A program made the position numbers and the translations under genes. From Euglena gracilis (Eukaryota > Euglenida > Euglenophyceae > Euglenales): DNA of 64,000 nucleotides. Positions 21,812 to 35,189 of the stretch are shown here, piece by piece. The notes beneath the pieces were generated by a model, which worked only from the letters and a program-made list of their open reading frames with translations, was not told the DNA's origin and made no database searches. The stretch lies in contig CP154956.1 of assembly GCA_039621445.1 (NCBI GenBank), forward strand, positions 15,975,508 to 16,039,507, read 5' to 3'. Position 1 is the first letter of the stretch. Every line of letters starts with the position of its first letter.

Positions 21812-21954
21812 GCATTTCGCCGTACTTCTTCCCGCCGGACGAGGACTCGGGGCGGTACCGGGTGCTGGAGAACAACCTGGAGGCGCTGCGGCGGCTGGGG
21901 CTGCACGACCTGCGCCGCACCGCGGTGCTGACCCACGTGCGGGAGAAGGCGTCC
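21812..21954 (+). CDS. Exon k of the coiled-coil gene
   Basis: Acceptor tgcccgcag, donor tcc/gtatgc. Two bases complete the codon from exon j, then ISPYFFPPDEDSGRYRVLEN followed by LEALRRLGLHDLRRTAVLTH. Helical and charged, not an obvious coiled coil. It ends in phase 0 with no stop, so the gene continues, but I find no next exon. Domain not recognised. Confidence 0.68.
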
Positions 21955-22490
21955 GTATGCGGCCCGCCGTGTCCGCCGCATTGCCTCTCAGCACAGCATT
22001 GTGCGGCTGCTTGACCGGCGGCGACCCATCCCCGAAACGTTGCCCCCCCCCTTTAACATGCTATCTTGGCCCCCATTTTTAGATTTTTCCGCCTGTTTTG
22101 CGCTTCGCCAAACAAAATTTTATTTATAAATTTATTTTATTTCTTAATTTATTTTATAATTTTATTTGGTGGAAAAAAGTTATTTTTCAATTTTAAACTT
22201 GCGAATCGGGCAATTAAGGTTGCCCGCCCCCCCCCCAAGCCTTCTTTTCAATCATGCTGAAAATGAGGTTCTGACTAATTATCAGCGAAAGGCGAAAATT
22301 CGGGGGGTCTGCCGATTCAAAAATGGTGGTCGGCCATCTGTTTCGAACACATGCCCGCATCAAATTGATTGCGCTTTGAAATTTCCAGCCCCTCTTTGCC
22401 GCTCAGTCACGCCGGAGCAGCTCAGTTCCCCCCGGCAAGGTGACGTCAGGTTCCGACAGCCCCGAACCAGACCTAGCCCAGGTCTTTGAG

Positions 22491-22690
<200 letters not shown>

Positions 22691-22699
22691 CGTACTTTG

Positions 22700-25600
22700 T
22701 GTTGGCTCTCACAGGTATATTCTATGTATGGGTGTGTATGCATGCATTCGTTTATCTGAATGTTGTTTGTGCATTTTTTTGTTCGTGCTGTTAGGTGCAT
22801 GGACCGGTATAAAGTCGGAATAAACGGTTGGAATAGGGGTGTGAATATATGTGCAGTCCGGGTGAATCGGTTGGCTGGACCCCTGGGAACTCGGATCAGC
22901 GTGATACGGAGTTTCAAGGAACGCCTCCTACTCATGGCTTGGCAGCTGCATTGGGGTGAAAGCTGCAAAATTCACCCGGATTCCAGGTGTGCGTCCATGT
23001 CTCCCCCGACATGGAGCCCCTCTCCCACCGTAGAGTGGTTTCAACCACTGCCAGAACTCCCTAAAACACGTTCATTTTGACTCTCGCTGAAAGCAGAGAA
23101 GGGCGGCAGTCTTCCTCTTCTGTTCAACACTCCTCTGTCCATTGGTTGGGCCCCTGTGCAGCCACCGTTTGATCTTCCCATTCGCAAGCCCGCACGTCTT
23201 TTGCAGGGGTACGCTAATGCCGGGGACGCCATCAGAGCTCGCCGGGCACCATCTCCGGGCCCCTGCACGTCCCCCGCCCCCAAAACTCGGCATGGCACCC
23301 CGGTCCGGTGTGCCACGTGTGTCGCGCTGCGGAATACTGCATGCATGTGATCCGCCCACCTACACGTGCAGCTGATATAGAAGTTTGACTGCGCATCACA
23401 TAAGTGTAGTTGAGGTGTGCGGCGATGTTGTTCTAAGTTTTGCAAAATGGCTCTTTATTACACCTGTTTTGGGTTCCAAATTGTTTCTGCGGGATGGTGT
23501 ATCCGAAATTCTGTGCAGGGACAAGCCGGGAAGCCGATCCCGAAGCCCCCGATTTTGATAACGCTGGTCACATTTTTGGCATTGTGGATATCCTGCCAAT
23601 CTGCTCCGAAGCAGCCTTTGCATTTAATCTCCCTTGCTGTCTGTCCATTGCCCTTCCCATCCTCTAATGACTCGTGGGTCTCAATCAGGGACCCTTTTCC
23701 GTTCTGCTGGGAAAAATAAATGATCAGAGACATCTTTGATTGGCTTCTCAAAAACTTACCAAACTTCCACTCCTGTTAGGCTAGAGCTACCAGTCCTGTC
23801 GATTTCTCAGTCCGGTTTCTGAACGAACTGGATCCGCTCAGAAAGGTTTTGTATATGACCAGATATATATTCAATGGTTTGTGCAAGAGGTTTGGGGAAC
23901 ACGTTTTAAGCATTTTTTATGTTTTTCCCCCAAATTTTTGCCATCCCGGGAAGCTTTTTTGTTCCTCGGTGTCATCTGAATACATCATCCTCCGACGAGC
24001 CAGACAAGAAATGGATGCCTGCGGACACAAAACAGTGTTTTCTTCAACATTTTCGACTCTGCAGTTGTGTGTGTTCCCCCTTCACCTTGCAATGTATCAA
24101 TGTGGCTGCAATGTGCGGGATTTGTCTCGCCCCTGGCCCCCTCCCCTAGCCAGCGCGGAAGCCCAGCCACAGATATTGGCGGTGCCTTGCACCCCCGCTG
24201 TCTTTTCGGTGTAGATATTGTCAATCCAAATGTCTCCGTTGTAAATGCTCTGTCAGCTTACAGGTCGCCTTTATGTGGCATCGACATCAATTTCCAATTT
24301 TGGTTTCTCTGCAATTCTGCTTTCAGGTTGTGTGGGACCGAAACTATTTTGTGTATGTGTATGTTTTGTGTATATTATATGTCATACATAATATATATGG
24401 CATATTTTGTGTATGTGTATATTTTGTGTATATTGTATATATATATATATATTATATATATATATATATAAATTATTTTGTATGTGCCGGTGATTAGGTT
24501 GGGAGGGGGGTGTCCCCCCAGACTGATGGGGAACGAGGCCGGGTTCTGTGCAGAATCATGTCCAGCGATTTGAATGGAATCCTCGGTTTCATTCGAGAAT
24601 GGATGTTTCCTGAAATTGTGGCCTTTTAAATCCTTCCATTTCTTTCATGTCGTGTCATTGATGCCCATGTCTGTTAATGCATTCTTACCGATGTTTTGGG
24701 GGGGTGCCCAGGCTAATCTGGGCAACAGATGTTCTTTTTCATACAATCTCGCACAAGCTTTTGTGTTCCGTTGGGCGTTTGCACAAAGGGACAGGAGCTT
24801 TTTAATTTATGGGTGTAGTGTCTAGGTTTTTTTGAACTGCTGGTGGCCCTCCATGTGCATATTTTCACCATTTTCCAGAGTCGAACCCCCAGGCAAAAGC
24901 CCAAAACTTATTGTTTTTGCTGTCCGAAACATTTCGCCGAGTTGTGGATCCCCAGAGATTAACCCACAATAAATAAGAAATTATCCAAAACTGCATGAAA
25001 CCACCCCTGTGTAGTCCTGCCACAGTCCCTGTGTGGCAACTGCCAGCGCCAGGTGGTGTTCTGGAGGCTGGGTGGCAGCTCCTCGCTTTTTTTTTGCTTT
25101 TGCTTTTGCTTTTTTTTGATTGCCTGCAGCACCCTGCAGAGGTTTTTGAAGTCAGCTGTGAAAGGTTGAGATTATTTGACACTTGCACAGTAGGGAATTC
25201 GATGTTGTTTTGTGCAATTGCACAAGGAGCACTCTTTGTTCCTTTGCGCAATTACACAAAGGAATTTTTTTCTAATTAAGGGAAAAAAACATCTCAGCAT
25301 ATTGTACCGTGTGCCTCATGAACTCAGATATTTTGAAGTCAGCAAACACATCCATTCACAGGCAATGCACTGCACGCCATTTCGGCAAAAAGCTGGGGGT
25401 GAAGGACAGCTTTCAGTTTAAATTTTCGACAATAAAATCTTCAAATTTCATTTATTTTGATGCTTCAGGTGTAAAAAAGTAGTTTTGCAACTTTTTCCAA
25501 CTGCCGATGCCCAATTTCGGGCCTAGAAGGTGGGTCTTTTTGCAATATTTTATTTTAATTTATTAAATTAAATTCGAATGATTTGATTTTTCGCATGATT

Positions 25601-28216
25601 GTGCCAGATCCCCCCGTCTGAATGGACCATTGTTGCCATTGCACAAGTGTTCTTTTGTGTAATTGCATGAACGAGCCATTTGCACAAGTTAGGTCAAGCA
25701 TAGGTTTTGGGGTCCTGGTTGGGGTTCAGGGCTGTGCGAAGGCCCGGTGGGGGGGTCGGACCCCCCCACCCAGGGTGGGGATGTGTTCGACCCCCACCAC
25801 CACCACGCATAGGAAGTCCACCCTCCTCAGTCAATCCCCTTTTTTTATTCGCAAAGTTACCTCCGATTACGGTGATATTGTAAAATTGTAAAAGCTTTAA
25901 AACCGCAATGCAATTCCGAAGCGCATCAAGATTATTGAGACAAGATTGAGAAAACAGCATGAGAATTTGACTTCTTTTGGTACGCGAAGTGTGTGGTGTC
26001 GGATAATCCTGCTGGAATTTGGTATAACACCAACAAGACTTCTCAAGCACTCCACACCTTGCCCTCCCCTCCCCGTCTGTACTGCTCTTTTTTCCAGAAT
26101 CCTGGGTCCCTCGCCATGGGCTTCGGGGTCGCATTTGCCGTGCTCTTTCCAGCAACCGTGTATGCCACACATGTCCTCCGTTTCTCCTCTGTTTGATTCT
26201 CATCTGCATCAAAGATAAAACACGACATTTATCTGTGGGCTAGGATGCAGTTTTTTGTGTTGAGTTTGGTATCTTAATGCATGCGACATTTTCTGGTTTT
26301 TGAATTTTGTGCTTGTAATGTCTATGCCATTCTTCATTTTTCTCAAAGATGCTTAAATTTCCCCAACAACCATTCATTTACCATAGGATGCACTACATGG
26401 GTGCTGTGTACATCCGGCCCGGCATGTTCAAGTATGTCCTTTCATTTGGTCCTCCTTGCTCTCCCATTTTCCCGAAAAATTAAATTCCACCCCGAACAAA
26501 AACGCATACACACATTCCTCCCCCAAAACCCTCAGGATTTTCGAGGACAAACCAAAAAAAACATACTCCAACACCCGCCAAAGATTGTGTAAATGCCCCA
26601 AACAAAAAAAATTTGATTTAGGGGGAGGTTGACTTTTTCACGAAGATTATGAACAGGAGTAGCTGTGGTATTGGTGCCCGACGTGCCCGATATGTGGTCC
26701 AGCTCCAGGGACACACCAGACGCAGCATTCCATTGCGAATTGAGTGGTACATTTCTACAAACCATGATTTTTGTGTATTGTGTGTTTTTTCCCAAATAAT
26801 TGTGTGGAAGTTGTTGAGGTGGATGGATGGACAGGTCTATCCATCTGTCTTTTTTTTATTTTAAATACCTACCTACCGTGATGAATGGATGGATGAATGG
26901 ATGGATGGATGAATGGACGGATGGATGGATGGGTGGATTGAAGGGATTGAAGGGATTGAAGGATCCCAAATTACCATAACCCCCCCCCCAATTTAAACCC
27001 CCCCTCAAGGAATTTGGCTTTGCTGCCCGAACATAAAGCCCCCCCCCCCAATGTAAAACCCGCCGATGGTGCCATTCAGAAAAAAGCAAAAAATATTTGG
27101 GTTGTTGGAGTTTAGTTTTTTTTTCCACCGGAAATCCTTCATTTTGGACAAATGAAAATTGCGCGTTTGGGGGGGGGGATAGGTGGTGTACACCGAAAAT
27201 TTGGTAGAAGTTGGTGTTTGACCACATTTGCAGGCCGCCAAAGTTTGTGTGGGCCACCCAGAAAATATTTTCCCCCAAATCCCCAATATCCCCAAAATCC
27301 CCAAAATCTAGATTCCCCCAAATATAAAGCTCCCCTGACGGCCTTGAAATCCTGCTGGCATTTTTTTATGGGGGAGGGTTTATTTCCCGAAAGCGACACA
27401 GATTCTAAGCCATCCGATCAACAGGATTACCCATAACAAAAATATCATGTGTGGTTTGCTTGATTATTTGATTATTTGATTACTTTCAGATGAAAATGTT
27501 GTCATTGGGAATACTGACGTACAGTGTGAGCCCCCCACTGGCAGGTCCAACCGCCCACAACTCCTCCGAGACCTTTTCACAATGGGCAGCCGCACGAAGT
27601 ACCCCAACCCCATCGTGTGTGCCCCTCCCACCCCTACCTCCCCTCTCCTCCCCCCTCCTCACACAAATGGCCCCCCTTCGGCCCTAACTTATAACCTTGG
27701 CCCTCCCCGTTTTCTTGCTTATGGTCCACCGAAGTTCGTAACATGCGAACTTGCCCCCCACAGTTGGCCCCCAGCTTTCCTCTTAAGCATGGCCAGGGCA
27801 AAGTACCCAGGGGAGGGGTCCCCATGTCCTCACTTTTTAAATTCTGCACCCCCAAAGTGCTTGACAGACTTCACTTCGGTCCATATATTGGCACCATCTT
27901 TGCCACCCCTTCGCCAGCCCGATGTTTGGGCAGTTCGTGTGGGTTGTTCCGGGAACCTCTTTGGTCAGTCCAAAGAAAAATTCGCAGTTTTCGACTTGAA
28001 AGTCTAGTTTTTTTTGGCTCTTGCGCACCGGCACATCTGCACCAATTGAAAAATGACACCAGTTTTCTGAATATAAAATTAAAATTTTATATTATATATT
28101 GAATATAAAATTAAAATGTCCTATTTTTCTGCCCTGTAATTTGCCCGGTGGTTTCCCTCCGTTTCCGGTTTCCCTCCGTTCTCACAGGCCCACACCCCCC
28201 CCCCCCCAACCCACAG
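22700..28216. other. 5.5 kb without a supported gene
   Basis: Mixed intergenic or intronic sequence. Contains TA-rich runs (24,355-24,480), a C/G-run hairpin near 25,750-25,800, an (ATGG)n run (26,878-26,945) followed by GGATTGAAG repeats, and C-run plus CCCAAAT-type repeats (26,980-27,320). The GC-rich stretch at 23,204-23,330 follows an AG but has no convincing donor or motif. Confidence 0.4.
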
Positions 28217-28366
28217 GCATGCCTCTACAGCTACACGTTCTGGGACTACATCCGCAACTCCGCGGGCTCCCTGGTCCTGCTGGGGACGTTGTCGCGGCCC
28301 AATGCGATGGGCACCCCGCTGGCCGTGGCGCCCAGGACGGCCCTCCCGCGGTGGGGGGTTTCTGAG
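28217..28366 (+). CDS. Candidate exon of an unrecognised protein
   Basis: Acceptor aacccacag after a C-run. It reads ACLYSYTFWDYIRNSAGSLV and then LLGTLSRPNAMGTP, an aromatic and hydrophobic mix. Two donors are possible, gcg/gtgggg at 28,350 and gag/gttcat at 28,366. It may be the N-terminal part of the membrane-protein gene that ends at 34,294, but it is 5 kb away and I cannot show the join. Confidence 0.5.
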
Positions 28367-28401
28367 GTTCATGGTGTGCTGGTTAGTGACGTATCACTTG
28401 C

Positions 28402-28470
28402 AGGACCCCCTCCGGCTCTTTCCCCGGATTCACCAGTGGATCATCACCAGCAAATTGGCAGAAACTGGGG
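28402..28470 (+). CDS. Possible short exon
   Basis: After cacttgcag the frame reads DPLRLFPRIHQWIITSKLAE. The intron to the previous candidate would be only 36-51 nt, unusually short for this gene-poor region. The end is not defined. Weak call. Confidence 0.3.
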
Positions 28471-28559
28471 GGGGGCAATCCTACCCAGTTTGGACCCCTT
28501 CGTGGGTGAACAACTGGGGCCTGGTGGGGAATTTGGGGTAAAACGGAGGTGATGCGGAA

Positions 28560-30793
28560 ACTAGAAATCCAGTCGCTCGCAACTGCAAAAAAAAAATAAT
28601 AAGACCCCAGGAACAGGGCTGGGGTCATCGCTGGGCTCCGTTTTCCAACTCGGTTTTCTGTCGATGCAAGGAGCTTATGTCAATCTGGCGCCCATCTCCC
28701 GCTTGAGAAGCAACTCCGCTTGGAGTTGCTTCTCGCCTGAGTTCAATTCAACTCAATTCAGTGTATGTTGGATGTACACTTTCGCATTTTGGGGGCATTC
28801 AATCAGCAGTCGAAGTGGCAATCCTGGCTACGGTGTATTTTGTTGGCGGGATCTGTGGAAGTATGCCTCCCACGGCGCTGTGCTGTGTGCGATTTGGGGA
28901 GGCATTTTCAAAAGAGTCGGGGCTTGCCTGCTGATTTCAGTGGATTCGCCAATGGTCCCTACCCTAGCGAGGAAATAGCTCTAGCTCTCCAAACGACCAT
29001 TTCCCTCGCACCGTGGTACCAAGTGGATTCAAGCGTCCACCGCGGCGCCCTCCCAAGAATATTCTGTGAAAAACACCCTGCCCCGCAACGTCGGGGGGGG
29101 GGGTGGACTAACGCCGCAGGATCAAGTTTACACAGCTCGGCTGGTTGTGCCGTCACATGATTTGGCATTGCTTCAAATGTGTCCGACCCCCCCCCAGGGT
29201 GACAGACTGATTTTTTCAGAGTGATTGCCTGGTGGTGGGATCAGCCAGGAACGGCCAAACGTGGCCGGCGCCAGACTTTTTCTTTGGGGGGGGGGGTGCC
29301 GAAATGTATTCCAGTGGGGGAGGGGTTTGGAAGTGGGTGGCTGGTTTTTAAAACAGTGGCCCCGGGGTCGGTAAGGAATGGTACCCCCATCGGGCACATG
29401 CCCCCCCCCTGGCTCAAGGAGGAGGACGCCCCCTCCTCCTTACATATGCAAACTTGGCCCCCCTAAAGTTGGCCTTTCGGCCTTTTGCACATGGCCGCCG
29501 AAAGGCTCCCATACGGTTGGCCGTCTGGCTTTTCCTTCAATCATGGCCCGGGGGGGGGGGGTATCATCCCGACTTCCCGGCACGAACTCACGCAAATACA
29601 GTTTTGGGATCCGCGTGGGCCTCCCTTTCTCGATGCGCTCTCCTCAGCGTTTTCTTGGATGGTCCAGAGGCAGTTCAAGCCCAGCGGCCATGCTCCGGCT
29701 GCATATCTGTGCCACCCACCAGGATTTGTGTGGTTGTGTGGAGGCAAGGACACACATATGCCGCTGTCTAAACATGTGATGGATGTCACCCCCTGGGACC
29801 CCCCCCCTGCCCCATACAAGTGGGCCCAATCCCTCACAATTGGGATCGGTCCCCTGACGTTATTGTGGTATTGACAATATGCCTAGGCTTGTTTGATGTT
29901 AGGAACATGGTTGGGGTGCGATAAGTTTGGACGGGGAAGGGCATGGTGAAGATTAGAAATAGGGTCAGGGATAGATGTTTGCCTACGCTTGCACTTTCAT
30001 TTAGGCTAGAGTGTGGTTGGAAATTTGGGCCTAAATTTGGGCCTTAATTCGGTCAAAGGACGTCAAAAAAAAATGAATGCAACCCCCAAAAAAATTTACG
30101 AAACCTTAACTGACAAGATGGCATTAATGGTGATTGTTTGTTTGTTTATCTGTCTGTCTGTTTGTGTGGATGTTTGGATGTATGCAAAATGCATTGTGTG
30201 CATGTGTTTTCCCCCCTCCAAGACACGCCACGTCTTTTAAACAAACGCACGCACGCGTGTGTCAACGCCACATTTTTGGATTTCTCCAGAAACGCTCTGC
30301 TACAAAGGAGTTGTTTAAGAAGTTGGTTTGCTCTGCTAGAAAGTTGTTGGTGCAGTAAAGCTAGTTGTTTCTGTCCACCTGATTCCGAACAATGAATACT
30401 TTTTCTCTTGATTTGGATGTTTTGCCTAAATTCGATGCATACAGCACCAGAATTACATTAAGGGTGGTTCAACGGCACTCCACTGGAAGTGGTTCGTGTG
30501 AGGTCAACGATATTTCAGCTCCCATTACATTGTGGCTCATCTCACCTTGCGAGGTCCGGGATGAGGCGGCAAATGTTCCACTCGAGGCTGCCGGGCCATG
30601 CCAGCAAGTTGGCCAGTGAATGGGACCGCTGCCAGGGCTTGCCACCCCCTACCAACACACACACACACACACACACACACTCACTCACTCACTCACTCAC
30701 TCACTTACGCACGCACGCACGCACGCACGCGCGCACACACACACACACACACACTCACTCACTCACTCTCTCACTCACTCTCTTACTCACTCA

Positions 30794-30842
<49 letters not shown>

Positions 30843-32493
30843 CACACGTGCACGTACACACACACAGCACAAAAAAAACACGCATGCACGCGTGAATTAA
30901 TTGTGTTTATCTTTATTTTTTATTTAGTTTATTTAGTTTATTACCCGAACGGACAGGACGGGTGGCAAAATTTTGGGGTACCACCCCGATTTTCCTATTT
31001 GCCCTGTGGGGTGACATTCTCAGGGATATTTTTTCTCCGCGCCGTTTCCACTCTTGCATGCTATTTGTGCCATGTTTTATCATGGTAATTGTCGAAGGTT
31101 TCCATTCAACCTTTTCATGGCGCATTAAACCGCGCATTAAACTTTTTCGTCGCATGCAAGCTCCTTTTGCTAATATGGCCTAAAATGGCCTAAAATGGCC
31201 TAAAATGGGAAACATTCTGTTGCATAATTATGTTGCAATTTTTTGTGAACAATTGAAGCCACTCACGTAATGACTTTCGGTGTATTTTGTTAACGTGGAC
31301 GGTGAACAGTGGATTTGGTGGAGGAGCGCAGCCCCACAAGGCCCACTTTTTATCCCACCTAATAATAGTGTTAGTCCCCAAATCCACGGCCGCCAACCTG
31401 AATTTTTAAGGTTTGGAGAGCTTTTTTTTTCTGACTCCTATCTTTTTTGCCGTGCACCGATGTCTGTGTCGCAAATAATGAAACAGGTGCAAATTTAGAA
31501 ATATGGGGGAAAATACAGGGGGGAAAAAAGATGAAAAAAAGGTGAAAGGTGTTGGGAAAATCTCAATTGAAAGACGTGTATATTTATTCTTTAGGTACCG
31601 GGATTCCTCAAATCACGATCCAGCATAATTTTGCGCTTTTTGGTTGCGCAAATAAAAACTTTTAGTATTTGTCCATTTTTGAATGCTTTTTTGGATGCAC
31701 ATTTCTCACATCCGGGACCCAGAGACATTGAAAATTTCGGACAAATAATTGAAACTTTCACATAAAATTATTGAAACATTTGGACAAGGTTATTGGAACT
31801 TTTGGGCAAAGTTATTGAACCTTTTTTTGGCAGTTGGGGGGGGGGGGGCTCCCTGGATATCCCCAGGGGATGGAGGACGCATGAGGCTGGAACGGCTTGG
31901 AGCAGGCTGGGAGGGACAAGCAGATTTTGTTTGTTCACCAGGTGGATTTCCGCAAGGTTGTCAAATGTTTTCAAACAACCTGAACGACTTGCATTTTGTA
32001 CAAAAGACAAGGTTTGCAACACAAAAAAAAAACACAACTAAAGTGCTTTTTGTTGGTTTTTTTGAGGGTTTAAGCATGTTTTGAAGGCAATTAAAAGTTT
32101 TAAACAACATCTTTGGTTTTCCAAATTATGTTGATCAAAAAAGAGTTTGTCCAAATGGTGTCAACAATTTTGTCCACTCACTGTATTACTGAAGAGGAGA
32201 AGGTTTGCTCACGTGATGATGCAGTTTTCGAGACAGAAATGACGCAAAATTATGATTTTCAGAACCCCCATCTATATTTTAAAATGGCCTAAAATGGCAT
32301 AAAATGGCCTTAAATGGCCTAAAATGGCCAAAAATGGCTTAAAATGACCTAAAATGGGGAAATTTTTGGGCTGGACTATAGGTGCTTGATCGTATGGTAT
32401 GGCATGACTGCCCGAATGGTGCAAGGGGTCCAGATGAGCCTACACCATGCACACACAGGGGTTTCTGCATGGCCACTGAATGCACACACATAT

Positions 32494-32536
<43 letters not shown>

Positions 32537-32540
32537 TGCA

Positions 32541-32578
<38 letters not shown>

Positions 32579-33398
32579 CGGTTTCACACCTGCACCCACC
32601 AAGCTATACACATACACACACACACACAACTCACACAACTCACAACTCACACGCACACAACCCGGCTTCTGCTGCAGGGTTCGCAGTACCCCCAGGTGGG
32701 ACCCAGGGGGTGGGTACGCTATCAGGGCTGGCTAGTGGAAAATTTTCCCCAGTGACCAGTGGAAAGCCTGGAATTTTTTTGGCCCCCAAACCTGCGAAAA
32801 ATGCCCATTTTGGGCAATTTTTGGATTAATTTCAGCAAAATCAGGCAAAAAAATTTCAATGTCCCATTTCCACGTCGGCGCACAGCACCAGAAGCGAGAG
32901 GGGAAATTTTTCCAGCCAAGGGATCCCGGACCACCCCCCTAGCTACTAGAAAAATGCCACCAGCTAGACCCCCCCAGGGGGATCTAGCTGGTGCCTTTTT
33001 ATTAGTAGCTAGTGGACCCCTGGGATCTTTAAGCAAACGTGTGCACACACAACACACACACACAAGGAATGCTAACCCTGTTTGGAATACAGTCACTGCA
33101 CACGTAGGCCATCTTTAGCCTCATACACGCACGCACACACACACACACACACACACAACACACAACACACACACAACACACACAACACACACACACACAC
33201 ACATCACACACACACACATCACACACACACACACAACACACACACACACACACGCAAACACACAACACACACACACACAACACGCGCACACACGCGCGCG
33301 CACGCGCACACATACATGCAGCAACACACACACAAACTCACATGACGCACAGGATAGCTAACCCTGGCCCCTGGGTCCCCCTCCCCCCACCCACACAG
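28560..33398. other. Repeat-rich intronic or intergenic stretch
   Basis: No exon supported. Holds C/G-run blocks (29,090-29,560), CA/CACT/CACG microsatellites (30,654-30,845), a CA and GA microsatellite (32,490-32,575), a long interrupted (CA)n (33,128-33,325), the right end of a TGGCCTAAAA element (about 32,280-32,388), and a decayed family B MITE (about 32,690-33,030, right end TCTTTAAGCAAACG). Confidence 0.55.
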
Positions 33399-33561
33399 CG
33401 CTCACCCTGCCCCCGCCTCTTTCGCCTCCGCGGCCACCGCCAGCCTCGCGGGGGCCGCCATCGCGTTCCCCGCCCTGCGCCTCGTGTACCGGTACGACCG
33501 CCGCTGGCAGGTCCCCCTGCTGGGCGTGGCCGGCTTGTGGACGGCGGAGGCGCTGCTGGAG
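33399..33561 (+). CDS. Exon of a small membrane protein
   Basis: Acceptor cccacacag, donor gag/gtgccc. One base completes a split codon, then 54 codons. There is an Ala-rich hydrophobic stretch (SLAGAAIAFPALRLVY), a basic loop (RYDRRWQ), and a second hydrophobic stretch (VPLLGVAGLWTAEALL). This looks like two membrane spans with a short positive loop. Family not recognised. The C-terminal exon with stop is at 34,186-34,294. Confidence 0.65.
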
Positions 33562-33842
33562 GTGCCCCCCCGCCACCCCGGCCTCCCAGTCCTGTTTCCC
33601 CGCGTTCCCGTTCCCGTTTTTTTCGGCGTCACAATTCCTTGATTTCTGAGTCCGCGATTTGGCGATTCTGCCGCGTCGCAATTTCCGGATTCCGCGATGC
33701 GGCTGTCCAACTCTGTTCAGCACGAAAGGTTCAAAAAATTAGTCGCAGAAAAAATTAGTCGAAGGTCGTTTTGTTTGCTGCATTCTCAGGGCTGCCAGCC
33801 ACCCACGCCATTCGCCCATCCCTGCCCCAATCCCCCCGGCAG

Positions 33843-33893
33843 GAGTATTTGGATTTCCGGCGGGGCGACCCGAAGAACGGCGTGCTGCGGCAG
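33843..33893 (+). CDS. Short exon of the membrane-protein gene
   Basis: Seventeen codons, EYLDFRRGDPKNGVLRQ, after ccccggcag, entering in phase 0 as the previous exon requires. The donor would be cag/gcagga, a GC rather than GT donor, which lowers confidence. It would form a hydrophilic loop between spans. Confidence 0.5.
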
Positions 33894-34029
33894 GCAGGAG
33901 TGGTCGGGGGCGGGCCGTTGCTTCTTCGGTTCCCGGCGCCGGGAGGGAGGGAGGGAGGGCGGAGCTCATTGGGCCGATTTGAATCCATCCCCCAGTCCCC
34001 ACCAGTCCCACCTCCAAGCACGCATGAAC

Positions 34030-34135
34030 TGACGGGGCGTGACGAGGCCCGGCGTGACCGGGGCGTGACCGGGGCGTGACGAGGTGTGACCGGGCATGAC
34101 GGGGCGTGACCGGGCGTGACGGGGCGTGGCTGGAT
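34030..34135. repeat. Minisatellite of GGGGCGTGAC-type units
   Basis: About ten imperfect copies of GACGGGGCGTGACC in the intron before the last exon of the membrane-protein gene. Confidence 0.8.
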
Positions 34136-34185
34136 CCCAGCTGACCATAGGCGCTTGCCCACCCACCCCCCTCCCCTGCGGGCAG

Positions 34186-34294
34186 CAGTGGCGCGGCCGC
34201 GGGGCTGCTGTTGGGGCTGACGGTGGGCGCCTTCCTGCGCAGCCGGGCCAGCGGCCTCGCGCTGGTGAACAAGCTGCAGATGGCCCCGAAGTAG
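34186..34294 (+). CDS. Terminal exon of the membrane-protein gene
   Basis: After tgcgggcag the frame reads SGAAAGLLLGLTVGAFLRSR and on to NKLQMAPK, then TAG at 34,292-34,294. The Gly/Ala/Leu stretch is a probable membrane span followed by a basic, soluble tail. Entry needs a phase-2 exon upstream, which the 51-nt exon at 33,843 does not give, so one exon may be missing or mis-bounded. I know no specific family for it. Confidence 0.65.
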
Positions 34295-34485
34295 CCACCT
34301 GCCCCGTGGCCTGTGCTGCACCGCCCCCGCCGTTGACCGCTCGGCCCACGCTCCCTCCTCTTGGGGGCTGCGGGGCAGGCTTCGTGTCTAAGGAAGGTTC
34401 CCGGAGGGTGAGTTCTATGGGAAGGGATCGTTTTCTCGGGGGAGGGGCATGCGGAGGGAATATTATTTTTAGGCAAATTTTTTAC

Positions 34486-35185
34486 AAAAATTTAAGGCGT
34501 TTTACGGCATTTTTATGGCACTTAAAGGCGTTTTAAGGCTTTTTAAGGCATTTTGAGGCGTTTTAAGGCTTTTTAGCCGCCATTTTCCCGGGTGGTCCAA
34601 GCGATGTCCCGGCATCGAACCAACGTTTTTTGATTTTGCACGTGGTCCACAATCAAAAACGTCGAAAACACATTCTTTTGAGTTTTGCTTCGATAGACAA
34701 TGGGGATGCCTAAAAAGCGGTGTGGCACCGCTAGGGCACCGCTTGACACCGCTTGGCCGGGAGCCTTTGGCCAGGTGATGTTTTTGTGGGAAACATATGA
34801 AGTCACGTCTGACAAAATTATTTGATCAACCCGATCAATCACGCTTAAAAAAATTGTAACGTATGACAACTTATCGTGCACACCATCAAGAAAATATTGC
34901 AACGGCCTCCCCTAAAAAAAGCAAAGTTTGTCGTCAAGCGGTGTCAAGCGGTGCCCCAGCGGTGCCGCACCGCTTTTTAGGCATCCCCAATGCTCCAGCG
35001 ATGCCAGAAATCATTTCCCCCCCCCCCGGAGTTGGCCTGCTTTTTGCCGAGATTTTGGGATTAGATTTTTGCTTGGTTGGAGAGAATCCTGCCAGTCCGA
35101 ATTTTTAAGGCATTTAAAGGCATTTTGGCCAATAATTTTAAGGCATTTTTAGTTTTTCAAGGCGCCTTAAAAAAATAATGCCTGG
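34486..35185. mobile_element. TTTTAAGGC element, probably hAT-related
   Basis: Arrays of GGCGTTTTAAGGC and GGCATTTTAAGG at both ends. The inside contains an inverted pair of AAGCGGTG(T/C)-rich sequence (about 34,715-34,760 and 34,935-34,980). The right end AAGGCGCCTTAAAAAAATAA then TGCCTG matches the block at 18,120-18,240. The left terminus and a target duplication are not clear. Confidence 0.5.
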
Positions 35186-35189
35186 GTTG

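Noticed and set aside
23156-23350. GC-rich ORF in the 22-28 kb gap
   Set aside because: There is an AG before it but no donor, motif or phase partner.
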